Below are positions 1-9,649 of a stretch of 64,000 bases of DNA, piece by piece. Made by a program: the position numbers and the translations under genes. The notes under the pieces are model-generated. The model made no database searches, was not told the DNA's origin, and worked only from the letters and a program-made list of their open reading frames with translations. This DNA comes from Citrobacter sp. MGH106 (GTDB lineage: Bacteria; Pseudomonadota; Gammaproteobacteria; Enterobacterales; Enterobacteriaceae), in contig NZ_KQ089822.1 of the NCBI RefSeq assembly GCF_001037495.1, positions 2,933,938-2,997,937 on the forward strand, given 5' to 3'. Position 1 is the first letter of the stretch. Each line of letters starts with the position of its first letter.

Positions 1-2014
1 ACCTCTTGCCAGCGATCGCGCAACCAGTGCCTACCTGCTAAATGCGCACGGAGATGGCGTGGCGCACTACCTGAGTCGTCGCAAAGATGAGCGTTTTTAT
101 GGCTTAGGTGAAAAAGCAGGTAATTTGCAGCGCAATGGCAAACGCTATGAAATGCGTAATCTTGATGCAATGGGTTATAACGCTGTCAGCACCGATCCGT
201 TGTACAAACATATTCCGTTTACTATTACCCGTCGTGATGATGTGAGCTACGGTCTGTTTTATGACAATCTGAGCAGTTGCTGGCTGGATCTGGGAAATGA
301 AATTGACAACTATCACACCGCGTATCGCCGCTGGCAGGCAGAAGCTGGAGATATTGATTACTACATGTTTACCGGAAAACGCGTCCTGGACGTCACCAAA
401 GCGTTTGTACGTTTGACCGGAAAAACCCTGTTCGGACCTAAGTGGAGCCTGGGGTATAGCGGCTCGACGATGCATTACACTGACGCCCCGGATGCACAGA
501 ATCAGCTAATGAACTTCATTCGCCTGTGCGATAAGCATGCAATACCGTGCGATTCATTCCAGCTCTCTTCCGGCTATACCTCGATCAATGGTAAGCGCTA
601 CGTCTTCAACTGGAACTACGATAAAGTGCCGCAGCCGAAAGTGATGTCCCGCGCCTTCCATGAAGCTGGACTGAAACTCGCGGCAAACATCAAACCGTGC
701 TTGTTGCAAGACCACCCACGCTATAACGAAGTCGCCGAAAAGGGCCTGTTCATTCGTGATTCAGAAACGAATGCGCCGGAACGCTCAAGTTTCTGGGATG
801 ACGAAGGGTCTAACCTCGACTTTACCAACCCACAAACCATTCAGTGGTGGCAGGAAGGAGTTACTACCCAACTGCTGGAAATGGGCATCGACTCGACCTG
901 GAACGACAACAACGAGTTTGAAGTCTGGGACGGTGAAGCACGCTGCAACGGCTTTGGTCAGGAGATTGCTATCAAGCACATTCGACCAGTGATGCCACTG
1001 CTCATGATGCGTGCCTCGCTGGAAGCACAACAGCGGTTTGCCCCGGAAAAACGTCCCTATCTGATCTCGCGTTCAGGCTGCGCCGGAATGCAACGCTACG
1101 TGCAAACCTGGAGCGGCGATAACCGTACCAGTTGGGACACACTGCGCTATAACACGCGGATGGGGCTGGGGATGAGTCTTTCCGGGCTGTATAACGTCGG
1201 TCACGACGTTGGCGGTTTTTCAGGCAACAAACCAGATGCCGAACTGTTTGTACGCTGGATACAAAACGGCGTGATGCACCCACGCTTTACCATCCATTCC
1301 TGGAATGATGACCATACAGTCAATGAACCCTGGATGTACCCAGGCGTCACCCCGGCCATTCGCAGCGCGATTGAACTACGTTACCGTCTGCTGCCCTACT
1401 TTTATACGCTGCTCTGGCAGGCGCATGCCGACGACGAACCAATGCTGCGTCCTACGTTCCTCGACCATGAACACGATGAGCAGACATTCGAAGAGTGCGA
1501 TGACTTTCTGCTTGGCCGCGATATTTTAGTCGCCAGCGTGGTTGAGGCGGGCCAACGCCAGCGTCGCGTCTGGTTACCGGACAATGAAACCGGCTGGTAC
1601 GATTTCTACACCCACGAATGGTTCTCCGGCGGTCAGTGGATCACCCGCGATGCCCCGCTGGAAAAACTGCCGCTACTGGTGCGTGCAGGTGCCGGTTTGC
1701 CAGTCAGCGAACGTATCAGTCACGTCAGTGTAGAGGAAGACAATAAGCGTGAGCTGAAGCTGTTCCCAGTCAAAGGTGTGGGAACGGCAACAGGTCTGCT
1801 GTTTGAAGACGATGGTGAAAGCTGGGGCTATCAGAACGGTAATGCCTTGTGGGTTGAATGGGAGATGATATGTGACAGTTCAACCATTAACCTCAAGGTT
1901 AAATCCCGTGGCGATTATCGTCCGGCGTGGAAAGCGCTGAAAGTTTCGTTACCGATAGGGGAACAACGCCAACTGTTGGTGAATGGTAAAGACGGGAGTG
2001 AGTGGGTAGTGTAA
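1..2014 (+). CDS. Alpha-glucosidase, glycoside hydrolase family 31 (5' end outside window)
   Basis: The reading frame is open to the first base of the window, so the GTG at 59 is internal and the gene starts upstream. The product is a GH31 retaining alpha-glycosidase with a central (beta/alpha)8 barrel. The nucleophile aspartate is in the WNDNNE motif (codon at 905-907) and the acid/base aspartate in SGDNRTSW (codon at 1118-1120). A C-terminal beta-sandwich follows from about position 1550. GH31 enzymes hydrolyse or transfer alpha-linked glucose or xylose; the substrate here cannot be read from sequence. The gene ends in front of a REP pair and converges on ybiT. E. coli K-12 has ybiU at this place, so this is a site of gene-content difference. 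Family assignment is firm, specificity is not. Confidence 0.9.
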   Translation, partial: PLASDRATSAYLLNAHGDGVAHYLSRRKDERFYGLGEKAGNLQRNGKRYEMRNLDAMGYNAVSTDPLYKHIPFTITRRDDVSYGLFYDNLSSCWLDLGNEIDNYHTAYRRWQAEAGDIDYYMFTGKRVLDVTKAFVRLTGKTLFGPKWSLGYSGSTMHYTDAPDAQNQLMNFIRLCDKHAIPCDSFQLSSGYTSINGKRYVFNWNYDKVPQPKVMSRAFHEAGLKLAANIKPCLLQDHPRYNEVAEKGLFIRDSETNAPERSSFWDDEGSNLDFTNPQTIQWWQEGVTTQLLEMGIDSTWNDNNEFEVWDGEARCNGFGQEIAIKHIRPVMPLLMMRASLEAQQRFAPEKRPYLISRSGCAGMQRYVQTWSGDNRTSWDTLRYNTRMGLGMSLSGLYNVGHDVGGFSGNKPDAELFVRWIQNGVMHPRFTIHSWNDDHTVNEPWMYPGVTPAIRSAIELRYRLLPYFYTLLWQAHADDEPMLRPTFLDHEHDEQTFEECDDFLLGRDILVASVVEAGQRQRRVWLPDNETGWYDFYTHEWFSGGQWITRDAPLEKLPLLVRAGAGLPVSERISHVSVEEDNKRELKLFPVKGVGTATGLLFEDDGESWGYQNGNALWVEWEMICDSSTINLKVKSRGDYRPAWKALKVSLPIGEQRQLLVNGKDGSEWVV

Positions 2015-2020
2015 TTGAAT

Positions 2021-2093
2021 GCCGGGTGGCAACTTCGCCTTACCCGGCTTACAAGGCAGACTATTGGCCCGGTCAGCGTAGCGCCACCGGGCC
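2021..2093. repeat. REP/BIME pair between the GH31 gene and ybiT
   Basis: Two short palindromic hairpins lie in tandem: GCCGGGT (2021-2027) with ACCCGGC (2042-2048), and GGCCCGGT (2066-2073) with ACCGGGCC (2086-2093). The loops and GC-rich stems are typical enterobacterial REP units. They sit between convergent genes and may stabilise or terminate both transcripts. Confidence 0.8.
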
Positions 2094-2100
2094 ACAATGT

Positions 2101-3696
2101 TTAGCCGTCGATCCCTTTACTACGCAGATAATCTTCGTAGTTACCGGTGAAGTCGATTACGCGTTCCGGCGTAATTTCAATCACGCGAGTTGCCAGCGAA
2201 CTCACGAACTCGCGGTCGTGAGAAACGAAGATCAGCGTGCCCTGATACATTTCCAGCGCCATGTTCAGCGATTCAATCGATTCCATATCCAGGTGGTTGG
2301 TTGGTTCATCCATCACCAGAATATTCGGTTTCTGCATCATCAGCTTACCGAACAGCATGCGCCCTTTTTCACCACCGGACAGCACCTTCGCAGGCTTTTT
2401 GATATCGTCCTGGCTGAACAGCAGGCGACCGAGGAAGCTACGTACAACTTGCTCATCGTCCCCTTCCTGTTTCCACTGGCTCATCCACTCGAATACGGTC
2501 AGATCGTTTTCAAACTCATATTCGTGATCCTGCGCGTAGTAACCTACTTGCGCGTTTTCAGACCACTTCACCGTACCGTTATCCGGCTGCAGTTCACCCA
2601 CCAGCGTTTTCAGCATGGTTGATTTACCCACGCCGTTAGCGCCCAGGATGGCAATCTTCTCGCCCACTTCCAAAAGCAGGTTGAAGTTTTTAAACAGTGG
2701 GCCTTCATCAAAGCCTTTAGCCAGCGCTTCCACTTCCAGCGCGTTACGGAACAGTTTCTTATCCTGCTCGAAACGGATGAATGGGTTCTGGCGGCTGGAG
2801 GCCTTCACTTCATCGAGTTTGATCTTATCAATCTGGCGCGCACGAGAGGTCGCCTGACGAGATTTCGACGCGTTAGCACTGAAGCGGCTGACGAAAGATT
2901 GCAGATCGGCAATCTGCGCTTTTTTCTTGGCGTTATCTGCCAACAGACGCTCGCGAGCCTGCGTTGCCGCCGTCATATATTCGTCGTAGTTGCCCGGGTA
3001 AACACGCAGCTCGCCGTAGTCCAGATCCGCCATGTGCGTACAGACCATGTTCAGGAAGTGACGGTCGTGCGAAATGATGATCATGGTGCTGTCACGCTCG
3101 TTCAGCGTCTGCTCCAGCCAGCGGATGGTATCGATATCCAGGTTGTTCGTTGGTTCGTCGAGCAACAGAATATCCGGGTTAGAGAACAGCGCCTGTGCCA
3201 GAAGCACACGCAGTTTCCAGCCAGGAGCGACTTCGCTCATCGGTCCGTAATGTTGTTCTACCGGAATACCCACACCCAGCAGCAATTCGCCCGCACGTGC
3301 TTCTGCGGAGTAACCGTCCATCTCGCCGTATTTCACTTCGAGGTCGGCAACTTTATAGCCGTCTTCTTCGCTCATTTCTGGCAGCGCATAGATACGATCG
3401 CGTTCCTGCTTCACTTCCCACAGTTCAGCGTGCCCCATAATAACGGTGTCCAGCACAGTGAACTCTTCAAAAGCAAACTGATCCTGACGCAGCTTACCGA
3501 TGCGTTCGTTCGGATCGAGTGAAACGTTACCCAGCGTCGGCTCAAGATCGCCGCCGAGAATTTTCATAAAAGTGGATTTACCGCTACCGTTCGCGCCAAT
3601 CAGGCCGTAACGGTTGCCGCCGCCAAATTTGACGGAAATATTTTCAAACAGCGGCTTACTGCCGAACTGCATGGTGACGTTGCTGGAAACTAACAC
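2101..3696 (-). CDS. ybiT: ABC-F family ATPase YbiT
   Basis: A 531-residue soluble protein with two ABC ATPase domains and no membrane segments, the layout of ribosome-associated ABC-F translation factors (EttA, Uup, YheS, YbiT). Walker A of domain 1 is GANGSGKS (residues 34-41) with Walker [12 protein letters not shown]. Domain 2 has GANGVGKS near residue 350, signature LSGGEKGR and MDEPTNHLD. The linker between the domains holds the charged coiled segment expected of the P-site tRNA interaction motif. Domain 1 lacks a recognisable LSGGQ and reads MSEVAPGWK at that point. The start is GTG (3694-3696), preceded by AGGA. The gene is monocistronic and divergent from ldtB. Identity with E. coli YbiT is near complete; its molecular role on the ribosome is inferred from the family. 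Confidence 0.96.
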   Translation of the reverse strand: MLVSSNVTMQFGSKPLFENISVKFGGGNRYGLIGANGSGKSTFMKILGGDLEPTLGNVSLDPNERIGKLRQDQFAFEEFTVLDTVIMGHAELWEVKQERDRIYALPEMSEEDGYKVADLEVKYGEMDGYSAEARAGELLLGVGIPVEQHYGPMSEVAPGWKLRVLLAQALFSNPDILLLDEPTNNLDIDTIRWLEQTLNERDSTMIIISHDRHFLNMVCTHMADLDYGELRVYPGNYDEYMTAATQARERLLADNAKKKAQIADLQSFVSRFSANASKSRQATSRARQIDKIKLDEVKASSRQNPFIRFEQDKKLFRNALEVEALAKGFDEGPLFKNFNLLLEVGEKIAILGANGVGKSTMLKTLVGELQPDNGTVKWSENAQVGYYAQDHEYEFENDLTVFEWMSQWKQEGDDEQVVRSFLGRLLFSQDDIKKPAKVLSGGEKGRMLFGKLMMQKPNILVMDEPTNHLDMESIESLNMALEMYQGTLIFVSHDREFVSSLATRVIEITPERVIDFTGNYEDYLRSKGIDG

Positions 3697-3849
3697 TGGC
3701 GTATCCTGAAAGAAATATGTGACAAACCGCTTATTATGCCATAACTCTAAAATAAGATCGCGCCTTCGTGCTGAAGGGATAAAGTGAAAGCAAACGGAAA
3801 AAAATGTGATTTAGTACACATCCGAATTCCTTGTTGCTCAGAATGCACA

Positions 3850-3855
3850 TATAAT
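3850..3855 (+). promoter_or_regulatory. Candidate -10 box for ldtB
   Basis: A perfect TATAAT hexamer lies 62 bp upstream of the ldtB start codon. No good -35 lies at 17 bp (TTCCTT), so this is only a candidate. Confidence 0.45.
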
Positions 3856-3917
3856 GCGTGCCCAACACTACATAAATCTCAACCCACTAGCCTGCTTGGC
3901 TTCAGAATCTCGCAAAA

Positions 3918-4838
3918 ATGAATATGAAATTGACAACGCTTTTCGCGGCGGCGCTCGCGGTAGTTGGTTTTTGTAATACCGCTTCAGCCGTCACGTATCC
4001 GCTGCCTACCGATGGTAGTCGCTTGATTGGCCAGAACCAGGTCATCACCATCCCTGAAGGTAATACCCAACCGCTGGAGTATTATGCGGCTGAATACCAG
4101 ATGGGTCTGTCCAACATGCTGGAAGCAAACCCAGGCGTGGACACCTTCCTGCCGAAAGGCGGTACCGTACTGAACATTCCGCAGCAGTTGATTCTGCCGG
4201 ATACCGTACATGAAGGTATTGTTATCAACAGCGCTGAAATGCGTCTGTACTACTATCCAAAAGGCACCAATACCGTGATCGTTTTACCAATTGGTATCGG
4301 CCAGTTAGGCAAAGACACGCCTATCAACTGGACCACCAAAGTGGAACGTAAGAAAGCGGGTCCAACCTGGACGCCAACGGCGAAAATGCACGCTGAGTAC
4401 CGCGCTGCGGGTGAACCGCTGCCAGCCGTAGTTCCTGCAGGCCCGGATAACCCGATGGGCTTGTACGCACTATATATCGGTCGTCTGTACGCTATCCACG
4501 GGACCAACGCTAACTTCGGCGTCGGCCTACGCGTCAGCCACGGCTGCGTGCGTCTGCGTAACGAAGACATCAAATTCCTGTTTGAAAATGTTCCGGTCGG
4601 CACTCGCGTACAGTTTATCGATGAACCAGTGAAAGCCACCACTGAACCAGATGGTAGCCGTTACATTGAGGTGCATAACCCACTGTCAACCACTGAAGCG
4701 CAGTTCGAAGGCGGGGAAATTGTTCCGATTACCCTGAACAAGAGCATTACCAGCATCACCGGTCAGTCTGATGTTGATCAGTCCGTCGTTGAGCAGGCAG
4801 TACAAAACCGTTCCGGTATGCCGGTTCGTCTGAACTAA
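3918..4838 (+). CDS. ldtB: L,D-transpeptidase LdtB (YbiS)
   Basis: A 306-residue periplasmic enzyme that attaches Braun lipoprotein (Lpp) to peptidoglycan meso-diaminopimelate, and can make 3-3 cross-links. It has a Sec signal peptide of about 24 residues (cleavage after TASA), a LysM-like segment at about 45-90 and a YkuD catalytic domain. The active-site motif is HGTN...SHGCVRL, with the nucleophilic cysteine at about residue 210. Length and sequence match E. coli YbiS throughout. It is transcribed alone and closes with a strong hairpin shared with convergent ybiR. Confidence 0.97.
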   Translation: MNMKLTTLFAAALAVVGFCNTASAVTYPLPTDGSRLIGQNQVITIPEGNTQPLEYYAAEYQMGLSNMLEANPGVDTFLPKGGTVLNIPQQLILPDTVHEGIVINSAEMRLYYYPKGTNTVIVLPIGIGQLGKDTPINWTTKVERKKAGPTWTPTAKMHAEYRAAGEPLPAVVPAGPDNPMGLYALYIGRLYAIHGTNANFGVGLRVSHGCVRLRNEDIKFLFENVPVGTRVQFIDEPVKATTEPDGSRYIEVHNPLSTTEAQFEGGEIVPITLNKSITSITGQSDVDQSVVEQAVQNRSGMPVRLN

Positions 4839-4852
4839 GCAGACCAGAAACG

Positions 4853-4882
4853 AAAAAGGCGGATGAATCATCCGCCTTTTTT
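4853..4882. terminator. Bidirectional intrinsic terminator between ldtB and ybiR
   Basis: A GGCGGAT/ATCCGCC stem is flanked by A5 on one side and T6 on the other, so it can act in both directions between two convergent genes. Confidence 0.85.
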
Positions 4883-4900
4883 ATTGCCTCTTTGCCGCTA

Positions 4901-6010
4901 TCACATCAGCAACAACAATCCATATCCTACCAGCATCGCCCATATCAGCATCGGCACCGAGTACAGATGAAAACGCCACCAGATACGCCGGTCGTTTGCC
5001 ATCCGTAATGCAATAATATTCGCCAGCGATCCCTGCAACAGGCCAAAACCGCCAATATTAACAGCCCAGGCCAGCAACTGCGTCGGTTGCACATAGTTCA
5101 ACAGCAAAATCGTACCGGGAACATTACTGATAAACTGTGACAAGCCGATTGCCGTCAACCATAGCCCCGGCGCTGAGAGCGCCCCAATCTGGTTAGCTAT
5201 CCCTTGCAACAGGGGTAATTGCGTCAGCAAATGTACATCAATGAACATCGCCATAAACACCAGCAATAACGTCCAGTCCACGCTGAGTATCACGCGACGA
5301 GCCAGGACCATGAACCCCGCAGCCACAATCGCCAGCCCCCAGAGTTCCTGCTTCAATTCCAGAGCCGTCAAAAAGACGATATAGAACACCAGACAACTCC
5401 ACACCAGCCGAGGTTGCCAGTCAGGCGCAGATGTACCGGTATGATAATGCAAGGCTTTATGCGGAAAACTGAACCAGCAGAGCACCACCAGCGTCAGCAT
5501 CATGGCGCCAGCAAGCGGTGCCATTTGCCAGGTAAACGCCGCAAATGAAAGGCCAGAGCGTCCCCACATCAGGATGTTCTGCGGATTTCCTATCGGCGTC
5601 AGCAACGATCCGGCGTTAACCGCCAGCGCCTCAAAGATGATGAGGCGGTTAACCGGGATAGCGCACAGTTTTTTCAGGGTAATCGTCAGCGGAACGACAA
5701 TAAATAAAGCAACATCGTTGGTCAAAAACGTCGACAGTGACGCCGCAGCCAGCACCATAAATATTGCCAGCTGACGTTCCGTGTTGAAACGGCGAGTCAT
5801 TTTTCGCCCTAACACGTCAAAGTAACCGCTTAACTCCACGCCTTTGGTGAGTAGCATCAGACCACTGAGCGTAATGATCGTGTGCCAGTCAATTGCCCCC
5901 GGCCAGCTCCGGGGCGCAAACGGCGTCAACAGACTTAGAATAATCCCGACGATGATTAGCAACTGGAAAAAGCGATCACGCTGCAAAGCGCGTAGTAAAG
6001 GAAAACTCAT
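4901..6010 (-). CDS. ybiR: Putative anion/ion transporter YbiR
   Basis: A 369-residue, strongly hydrophobic inner-membrane protein with about ten predicted transmembrane segments, belonging to the ArsB/NhaD/CitM-like ion-transporter superfamily. The conserved [12 protein letters not shown] and [11 protein letters not shown] segments are characteristic half-repeats. The substrate is unknown in E. coli as well. Its ATG overlaps the stop of mntR in an ATGA junction (6007-6010), so the two genes are translationally coupled. The pairing with a manganese regulator suggests, but does not prove, a link to metal homeostasis. Confidence 0.93.
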   Translation of the reverse strand: MSFPLLRALQRDRFFQLLIIVGIILSLLTPFAPRSWPGAIDWHTIITLSGLMLLTKGVELSGYFDVLGRKMTRRFNTERQLAIFMVLAAASLSTFLTNDVALFIVVPLTITLKKLCAIPVNRLIIFEALAVNAGSLLTPIGNPQNILMWGRSGLSFAAFTWQMAPLAGAMMLTLVVLCWFSFPHKALHYHTGTSAPDWQPRLVWSCLVFYIVFLTALELKQELWGLAIVAAGFMVLARRVILSVDWTLLLVFMAMFIDVHLLTQLPLLQGIANQIGALSAPGLWLTAIGLSQFISNVPGTILLLNYVQPTQLLAWAVNIGGFGLLQGSLANIIALRMANDRRIWWRFHLYSVPMLIWAMLVGYGLLLLM

Positions 6011-6480
6011 TCAGAGCCTGTTCCATGTTGTTGCGTAAACCGGCTAAAAGCCTCCAGCGTTTCCTTGCTCACGTGGTGTTCCATGCCCTCCGCATCACGA
6101 CGGGCAATTTCTGGACTGATCCCTAACATCAGCAGAAAATTTTCCACAATCTGATGACGCTCGCGACTCTCCTGAGCCAGTTTCTCGCCCTCTGCGGTTA
6201 AAAACACACCGCGCCAGGGGATCATTTCAATCAATCCTACTGACGCCAGGCGCTTCAGCATTTTGGCAACGGTGGGCTGGGAAACCCCAAGACGTGCCGC
6301 CATATCCACCTGGCGCGCTTCACCGACTTCGATAATGAGATCGGAAATCAGCTCAACGTAGTCATCAATCAGTTCGCGTCGATGCGCCTCCCTGACCTGG
6401 CGAAACCCTTCAACGTGTTCTTCAACATTCACCAATTGCGTCACTTTTTTTGTTGTTGGCGTACCTGCGCGACGACTCAT
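6007..6480 (-). CDS. mntR: Manganese-responsive transcriptional regulator MntR
   Basis: A 157-residue DtxR/MntR-family repressor: N-terminal winged helix (about residues 35-95, recognition segment [12 protein letters not shown]) followed by a dimerisation and metal-binding domain with GMEHHVSKE. Mn-bound MntR represses manganese uptake (mntH) and mntS and activates the efflux pump mntP in E. coli. It is cotranscribed with ybiR through a 4-base overlap and diverges from mntS. A matching operator lies 110 bp upstream of its start in the shared intergenic region. Confidence 0.97.
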   Translation of the reverse strand: MSRRAGTPTTKKVTQLVNVEEHVEGFRQVREAHRRELIDDYVELISDLIIEVGEARQVDMAARLGVSQPTVAKMLKRLASVGLIEMIPWRGVFLTAEGEKLAQESRERHQIVENFLLMLGISPEIARRDAEGMEHHVSKETLEAFSRFTQQHGTGSE

Positions 6481-6589
6481 TCTGCTTCCTCGTTACTGTG
6501 ACGCGTTAACGGCATCTGATTAGAGAGCGCTCATTGTAAACCAGAGTTGCGTGGGCACAAAAAATTAACGTTTTAGCAATAGCTATATA

Positions 6590-6607
6590 ATATAGCCTGT
6601 GCTATAT
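6590..6607. promoter_or_regulatory. MntR box overlapping the mntS promoter
   Basis: A perfect inverted repeat ATATAGC-ctgt-GCTATAT matches the known enterobacterial MntR box core (ATAGC-N4-GCTAT). The mntS -10 hexamer TATAAT is at 6613-6618, so the box occupies the -35 and spacer region. This is consistent with Mn-dependent repression of mntS. Confidence 0.85.
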
Positions 6608-6666
6608 CTGTATATAATAAAGACATCCCTCAAGGACTGATGGGATCGTGAAGTCAGGAGGTTCAT

Positions 6667-6795
6667 ATGAATGAATTCAAGAGGTGTATACGCGTGTTTA
6701 GCCATTCTCCCTTTAAAGTACGGTTGATGCTGATCTCTATGCTGTGCGACATGATTAACAGCAAACCAGAGCAGGAAAAACCTTCAAGTAAATAA
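6667..6795 (+). CDS. mntS: Small protein MntS, manganese homeostasis
   Basis: A 42-residue small protein, too short for ordinary gene calling. It starts MNEFKRCIRVFSHSPF and ends EQEKPSSK, matching E. coli MntS along its length. E. coli MntS is made under manganese shortage and raises intracellular Mn, apparently by inhibiting the exporter MntP. A near-perfect Shine-Dalgarno AGGAGG lies at 6656-6661, five bases before the ATG, with a TATAAT -10 and an MntR box upstream. The transcript was first catalogued in E. coli as the small RNA RybA. The start is fixed by conservation and ribosome-binding site. Confidence 0.95.
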   Translation: MNEFKRCIRVFSHSPFKVRLMLISMLCDMINSKPEQEKPSSK

Positions 6796-6796
6796 T

Positions 6797-6824
6797 GCGG
6801 CGTCGCGGTACGCCGCTTCATTTT
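6797..6824 (+). terminator. Terminator of mntS
   Basis: Stem GCGGCGT (6797-6803) with ACGCCGC (6810-6816) is followed by a T-rich run ttcatttt. It begins two bases after the mntS stop codon. Confidence 0.8.
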
Positions 6825-7071
6825 CCTGCTGTAACGTAGTTACGGTGACAGATTACGCCCCAATAACCCTTCTTTTTGTCCGTTTTGCCACTGCCATCCC
6901 AAAACAATTTCTTTGTAGTAGTTGACCTTCTCCTGCGCACACTCTATCTTTTCGCAGCCCTGCGTATATTGCGGCTCGCAGATGCGGACCTCATCCCTCT
7001 TCTCGCTCTCTCAGGCAGGCAATGACCCTTTGCGCCAGGGTAAGCACATGGCGTTTTTGCAACAGTGGCAT

Positions 7072-8658
7072 ATGAATTTAACCCTCAAAGACTCACTTAT
7101 TGCTCGTAGCCGGGCTATTAGCCCGTGGACTGGCCTTTATTTCTTACAGTCTCTGCTGATCAACCTTGCACTGGGCTACCCGCTTAGCCTGCTCTATAGC
7201 GCCGCTTTTACCTGTATATTGCTGCTACTTTGGCGTTATGCGCCGCGCACGCAGAAAGTGCTGATTGGCATTTGCTCATTGATTGCGGCGATGTACTTTC
7301 CGTTCGGCCAGGCTTACGGCTCGCCAAACTTTAATACCTTGCTGGCGCTGCACTCGACCAACATGGAAGAGTCCACCGAGATCCTGACGATCTTCCCCTG
7401 GTACAACTACCTGGTTGGGGTATTTATTTTTGCGCTTGGCGTTATCGCCGTTCGCCGTAAAAAAGAGATGAACAGACCACGCTGGAATAAGCTCGATAGC
7501 CTGTGCTTGCTGTTTAGCATCGTGGCGTTCTTTGTTACTCCCGTGCAAAACCTGGCCTGGGGTGGTGTATTTAAACTGAAAGACACTGGCTACCCGGTAT
7601 TTCGTTTTGCTAAAGACGTCATCGTTAACAACAACGAAGTGCTCGATGAGCAGGAGAGGATGGCGAAACTGGCAAGCGTCAAAGATAGCTGGACAGTGAC
7701 AGGGGTAAAACCCAAATACCATACCTATGTCGTGGTGATTGGTGAGAGCGCCCGACGCGATGCGCTAGGTGCGTTTGGCGGTCACTGGGATAATACCCCA
7801 TTTGCCAGTAGCGTTAATGGCTATATCTTTGCCGATTACATTGCCGCGAGCGGTTCAACGCAGAAGTCACTTGGCTTAACACTGAATCGGGTGGTCGATA
7901 ATAAGCCTCAGTTCCAGGACAACTTTGTCACCCTGGCTAACCGCGCTGGCTTCCAGACATGGTGGTTCTCTAATCAGGGGCAGATTGGAGAATATGATAC
8001 AGCGATAGCAAGCATCGCGAAGCGGGCCGACGAAGTACATTTCCTCAAAAACGGTGACTTCGAAGCCGATAAAAACACCCGTGATGAAGCGCTGTTGAAG
8101 ATGACCGCTCAGGTATTGGCAACCGAGCGCACCCAGCCACAACTGATTGTGCTGCATTTAATGGGTTCACATCCGCAGGCCTGCGATCGTACACAAGGGA
8201 AGTACGAAACATTCGTCCAGTCGAAAGAGACCTCCTGTTATCTGTACACCATGACGCAAACGGATGACCTGCTGCGCCAGCTTTACGATCAGCTACGTAA
8301 CAGCGGGGGTAGCTTCTCGATGGTCTATTTCTCCGATCATGGACTGGCCTTTAAAGAACGTGGAAAAGAGGTGCAGTATCTGGCACATGACGATCAGTTC
8401 CAGCAGAACTTCCAGGTTCCTTTTATGGTACTGTCCAGCGATGATAAAGCACATCGGGTGATTAAAGCCCGTCGCTCCGCGAATGATTTCTTGAGTTTCT
8501 TCTCTCAGTGGACAGGGATCAGTGCGAAGGAAATTACCAACAGCTACCGTTTTATCTCAGAGAAAAAAGCCGGGCCGGTTTACATCACCAACTTCAAATT
8601 GCAGAAGGTAGATTACAACCATCTGGGTACCGACATTTTCGAGACAAAATCACGCTAG
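7072..8658 (+). CDS. ybiP: Putative phosphoethanolamine transferase-like membrane protein YbiP
   Basis: 528 residues. The N-terminus holds about four transmembrane helices, followed by a periplasmic alkaline-phosphatase/sulfatase-fold domain related to EptA and OpgE. Metal-ligand motifs are VVVIGESARRD (about residue 220) and FSDHG (about residue 420); the GSTQKSLGLTL stretch supplies the candidate Thr/Ser nucleophile. Substrate is not established. The frame is open for 50 codons upstream, to 6922. I chose ATG 7072 because it begins the conserved MNLTLK N-terminus and gives the family length. The gene ends at a terminator shared with convergent ompX. Confidence 0.92.
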   Translation: MNLTLKDSLIARSRAISPWTGLYFLQSLLINLALGYPLSLLYSAAFTCILLLLWRYAPRTQKVLIGICSLIAAMYFPFGQAYGSPNFNTLLALHSTNMEESTEILTIFPWYNYLVGVFIFALGVIAVRRKKEMNRPRWNKLDSLCLLFSIVAFFVTPVQNLAWGGVFKLKDTGYPVFRFAKDVIVNNNEVLDEQERMAKLASVKDSWTVTGVKPKYHTYVVVIGESARRDALGAFGGHWDNTPFASSVNGYIFADYIAASGSTQKSLGLTLNRVVDNKPQFQDNFVTLANRAGFQTWWFSNQGQIGEYDTAIASIAKRADEVHFLKNGDFEADKNTRDEALLKMTAQVLATERTQPQLIVLHLMGSHPQACDRTQGKYETFVQSKETSCYLYTMTQTDDLLRQLYDQLRNSGGSFSMVYFSDHGLAFKERGKEVQYLAHDDQFQQNFQVPFMVLSSDDKAHRVIKARRSANDFLSFFSQWTGISAKEITNSYRFISEKKAGPVYITNFKLQKVDYNHLGTDIFETKSR

Positions 8659-8678
8659 CATCCAGAACCGCACGCAAA

Positions 8679-8709
8679 AAAAATCCGCCCCAAGAGGCGG
8701 ATTTTTTAT
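8679..8709. terminator. Bidirectional terminator between ybiP and ompX
   Basis: A TCCGCC/GGCGGA stem with loop ccaaga lies between an A-rich run and a T6 run, so it can serve both converging transcripts. Confidence 0.85.
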
Positions 8710-8722
8710 ATCACCGAAGTGA

Positions 8723-9238
8723 TTAGAAGCGGTAACCAACACCCGCGATCCAGGTACCTACGTCAACGCTACGAATACGGCTCTGCTCGTAAGAGAAGTC
8801 CAGAGCAACGTTTTCGATCGGGTTGAACTGCACACCGGCACCGTAAGAGAAACCGTAGTCGCTGGTGGTGTGGTTGTCAGCAGGAGTTGCTGCATCCTGG
8901 AATTTACCGTAACCAACACCTACAACACCGTAGATGCTCGCCCAGTCATTCAGACGGTACGCAGGACCAGCAGTGATGCCGTAGTACTGAGTTTTGTTGT
9001 AGTCGCCAGAAGCGTCGGTACGATCTTTTTCAGTGTAAGTGAAGGAACCGATTACGCCCAGCGGGCTGTTGTCCTGCTCGTAGCGATACTTCAGGTTAAA
9101 ACCGTTCATTTTGTTCGCTGCGCCCTGAGCATCGCTCTGAGCGTAACCACCGGTAACGGTAGAAGTAGCAGCTACAGCGGTACCTGCGGAGAAAGCCAGA
9201 ACAGCGGCCAGTGCTGAAAGACATGCAATTTTTTTCAT
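8723..9238 (-). CDS. ompX: Outer membrane protein OmpX
   Basis: A 171-residue precursor of the small eight-stranded beta-barrel OmpX. The 23-residue signal peptide (cleavage after AVA) is followed by alternating barrel strands and a C-terminal GVGYRF with the terminal phenylalanine used for outer-membrane assembly. A GTG two codons upstream is in frame but lies inside the Shine-Dalgarno GAGGTGG. The ATG at 9236-9238 is therefore the real start, as in E. coli. E. coli ompX is controlled by the small RNAs CyaR and MicA at its leader; that regulation is known from the family, not shown here. Confidence 0.97.
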   Translation of the reverse strand: MKKIACLSALAAVLAFSAGTAVAATSTVTGGYAQSDAQGAANKMNGFNLKYRYEQDNSPLGVIGSFTYTEKDRTDASGDYNKTQYYGITAGPAYRLNDWASIYGVVGVGYGKFQDAATPADNHTTSDYGFSYGAGVQFNPIENVALDFSYEQSRIRSVDVGTWIAGVGYRF

Positions 9239-9649
9239 AACCACCTCAAATGTGCTTCAAGTAAATCCTAAGTTTTAAATATACCAAAAATTGATGGGAA
9301 ACTCTTTGCGATTAGCGATGTCTAACGAGGCTTTTCATGTAACAGAACGTTTCAAAACACCGCTATCTCTTTCAATTAACATCACTTTTCCAACGAATTA
9401 TGCCATTATTGCGCGCACAACATGGCACATTCATCCAGATGATTCCTAATCACGCAGATTATTAATCCATCATTTTCATGCCATTGTACGGATCTCAGTA
9501 ATTTTTTTTTCAACGAATACTCAACCAGCTGAGCGTATTTCCATTACACTCGCTCTTTTACTTTTCTATACACAAACTCATCCAGGCCGCAGTCCAACAG
9601 AGGCGGCCCGCAGGAGCAGGTGTATTAACATCATTTGACAGGAGAAAGG
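9239..9649. other. Divergent intergenic region ompX/rhtA
   Basis: About 410 AT-rich bases hold the divergent promoters of ompX and rhtA. I see no gene. The only clear structure is a hairpin in the rhtA leader: GGCCGC at 9585-9590 with GCGGCC at 9603-9608, about 40 bp before the start codon. Confidence 0.6.

Noticed and set aside
2002-2622. 206-codon open frame antisense to ybiT
   Set aside because: It lies opposite a highly conserved gene, begins in a REP element and shows no domain-like composition; it is a codon-bias shadow.
6922-7071. Extended N-terminus for YbiP
   Set aside because: The extra 50 residues are cysteine-rich, not hydrophobic and not part of the conserved protein, which begins MNLTLK at 7072.
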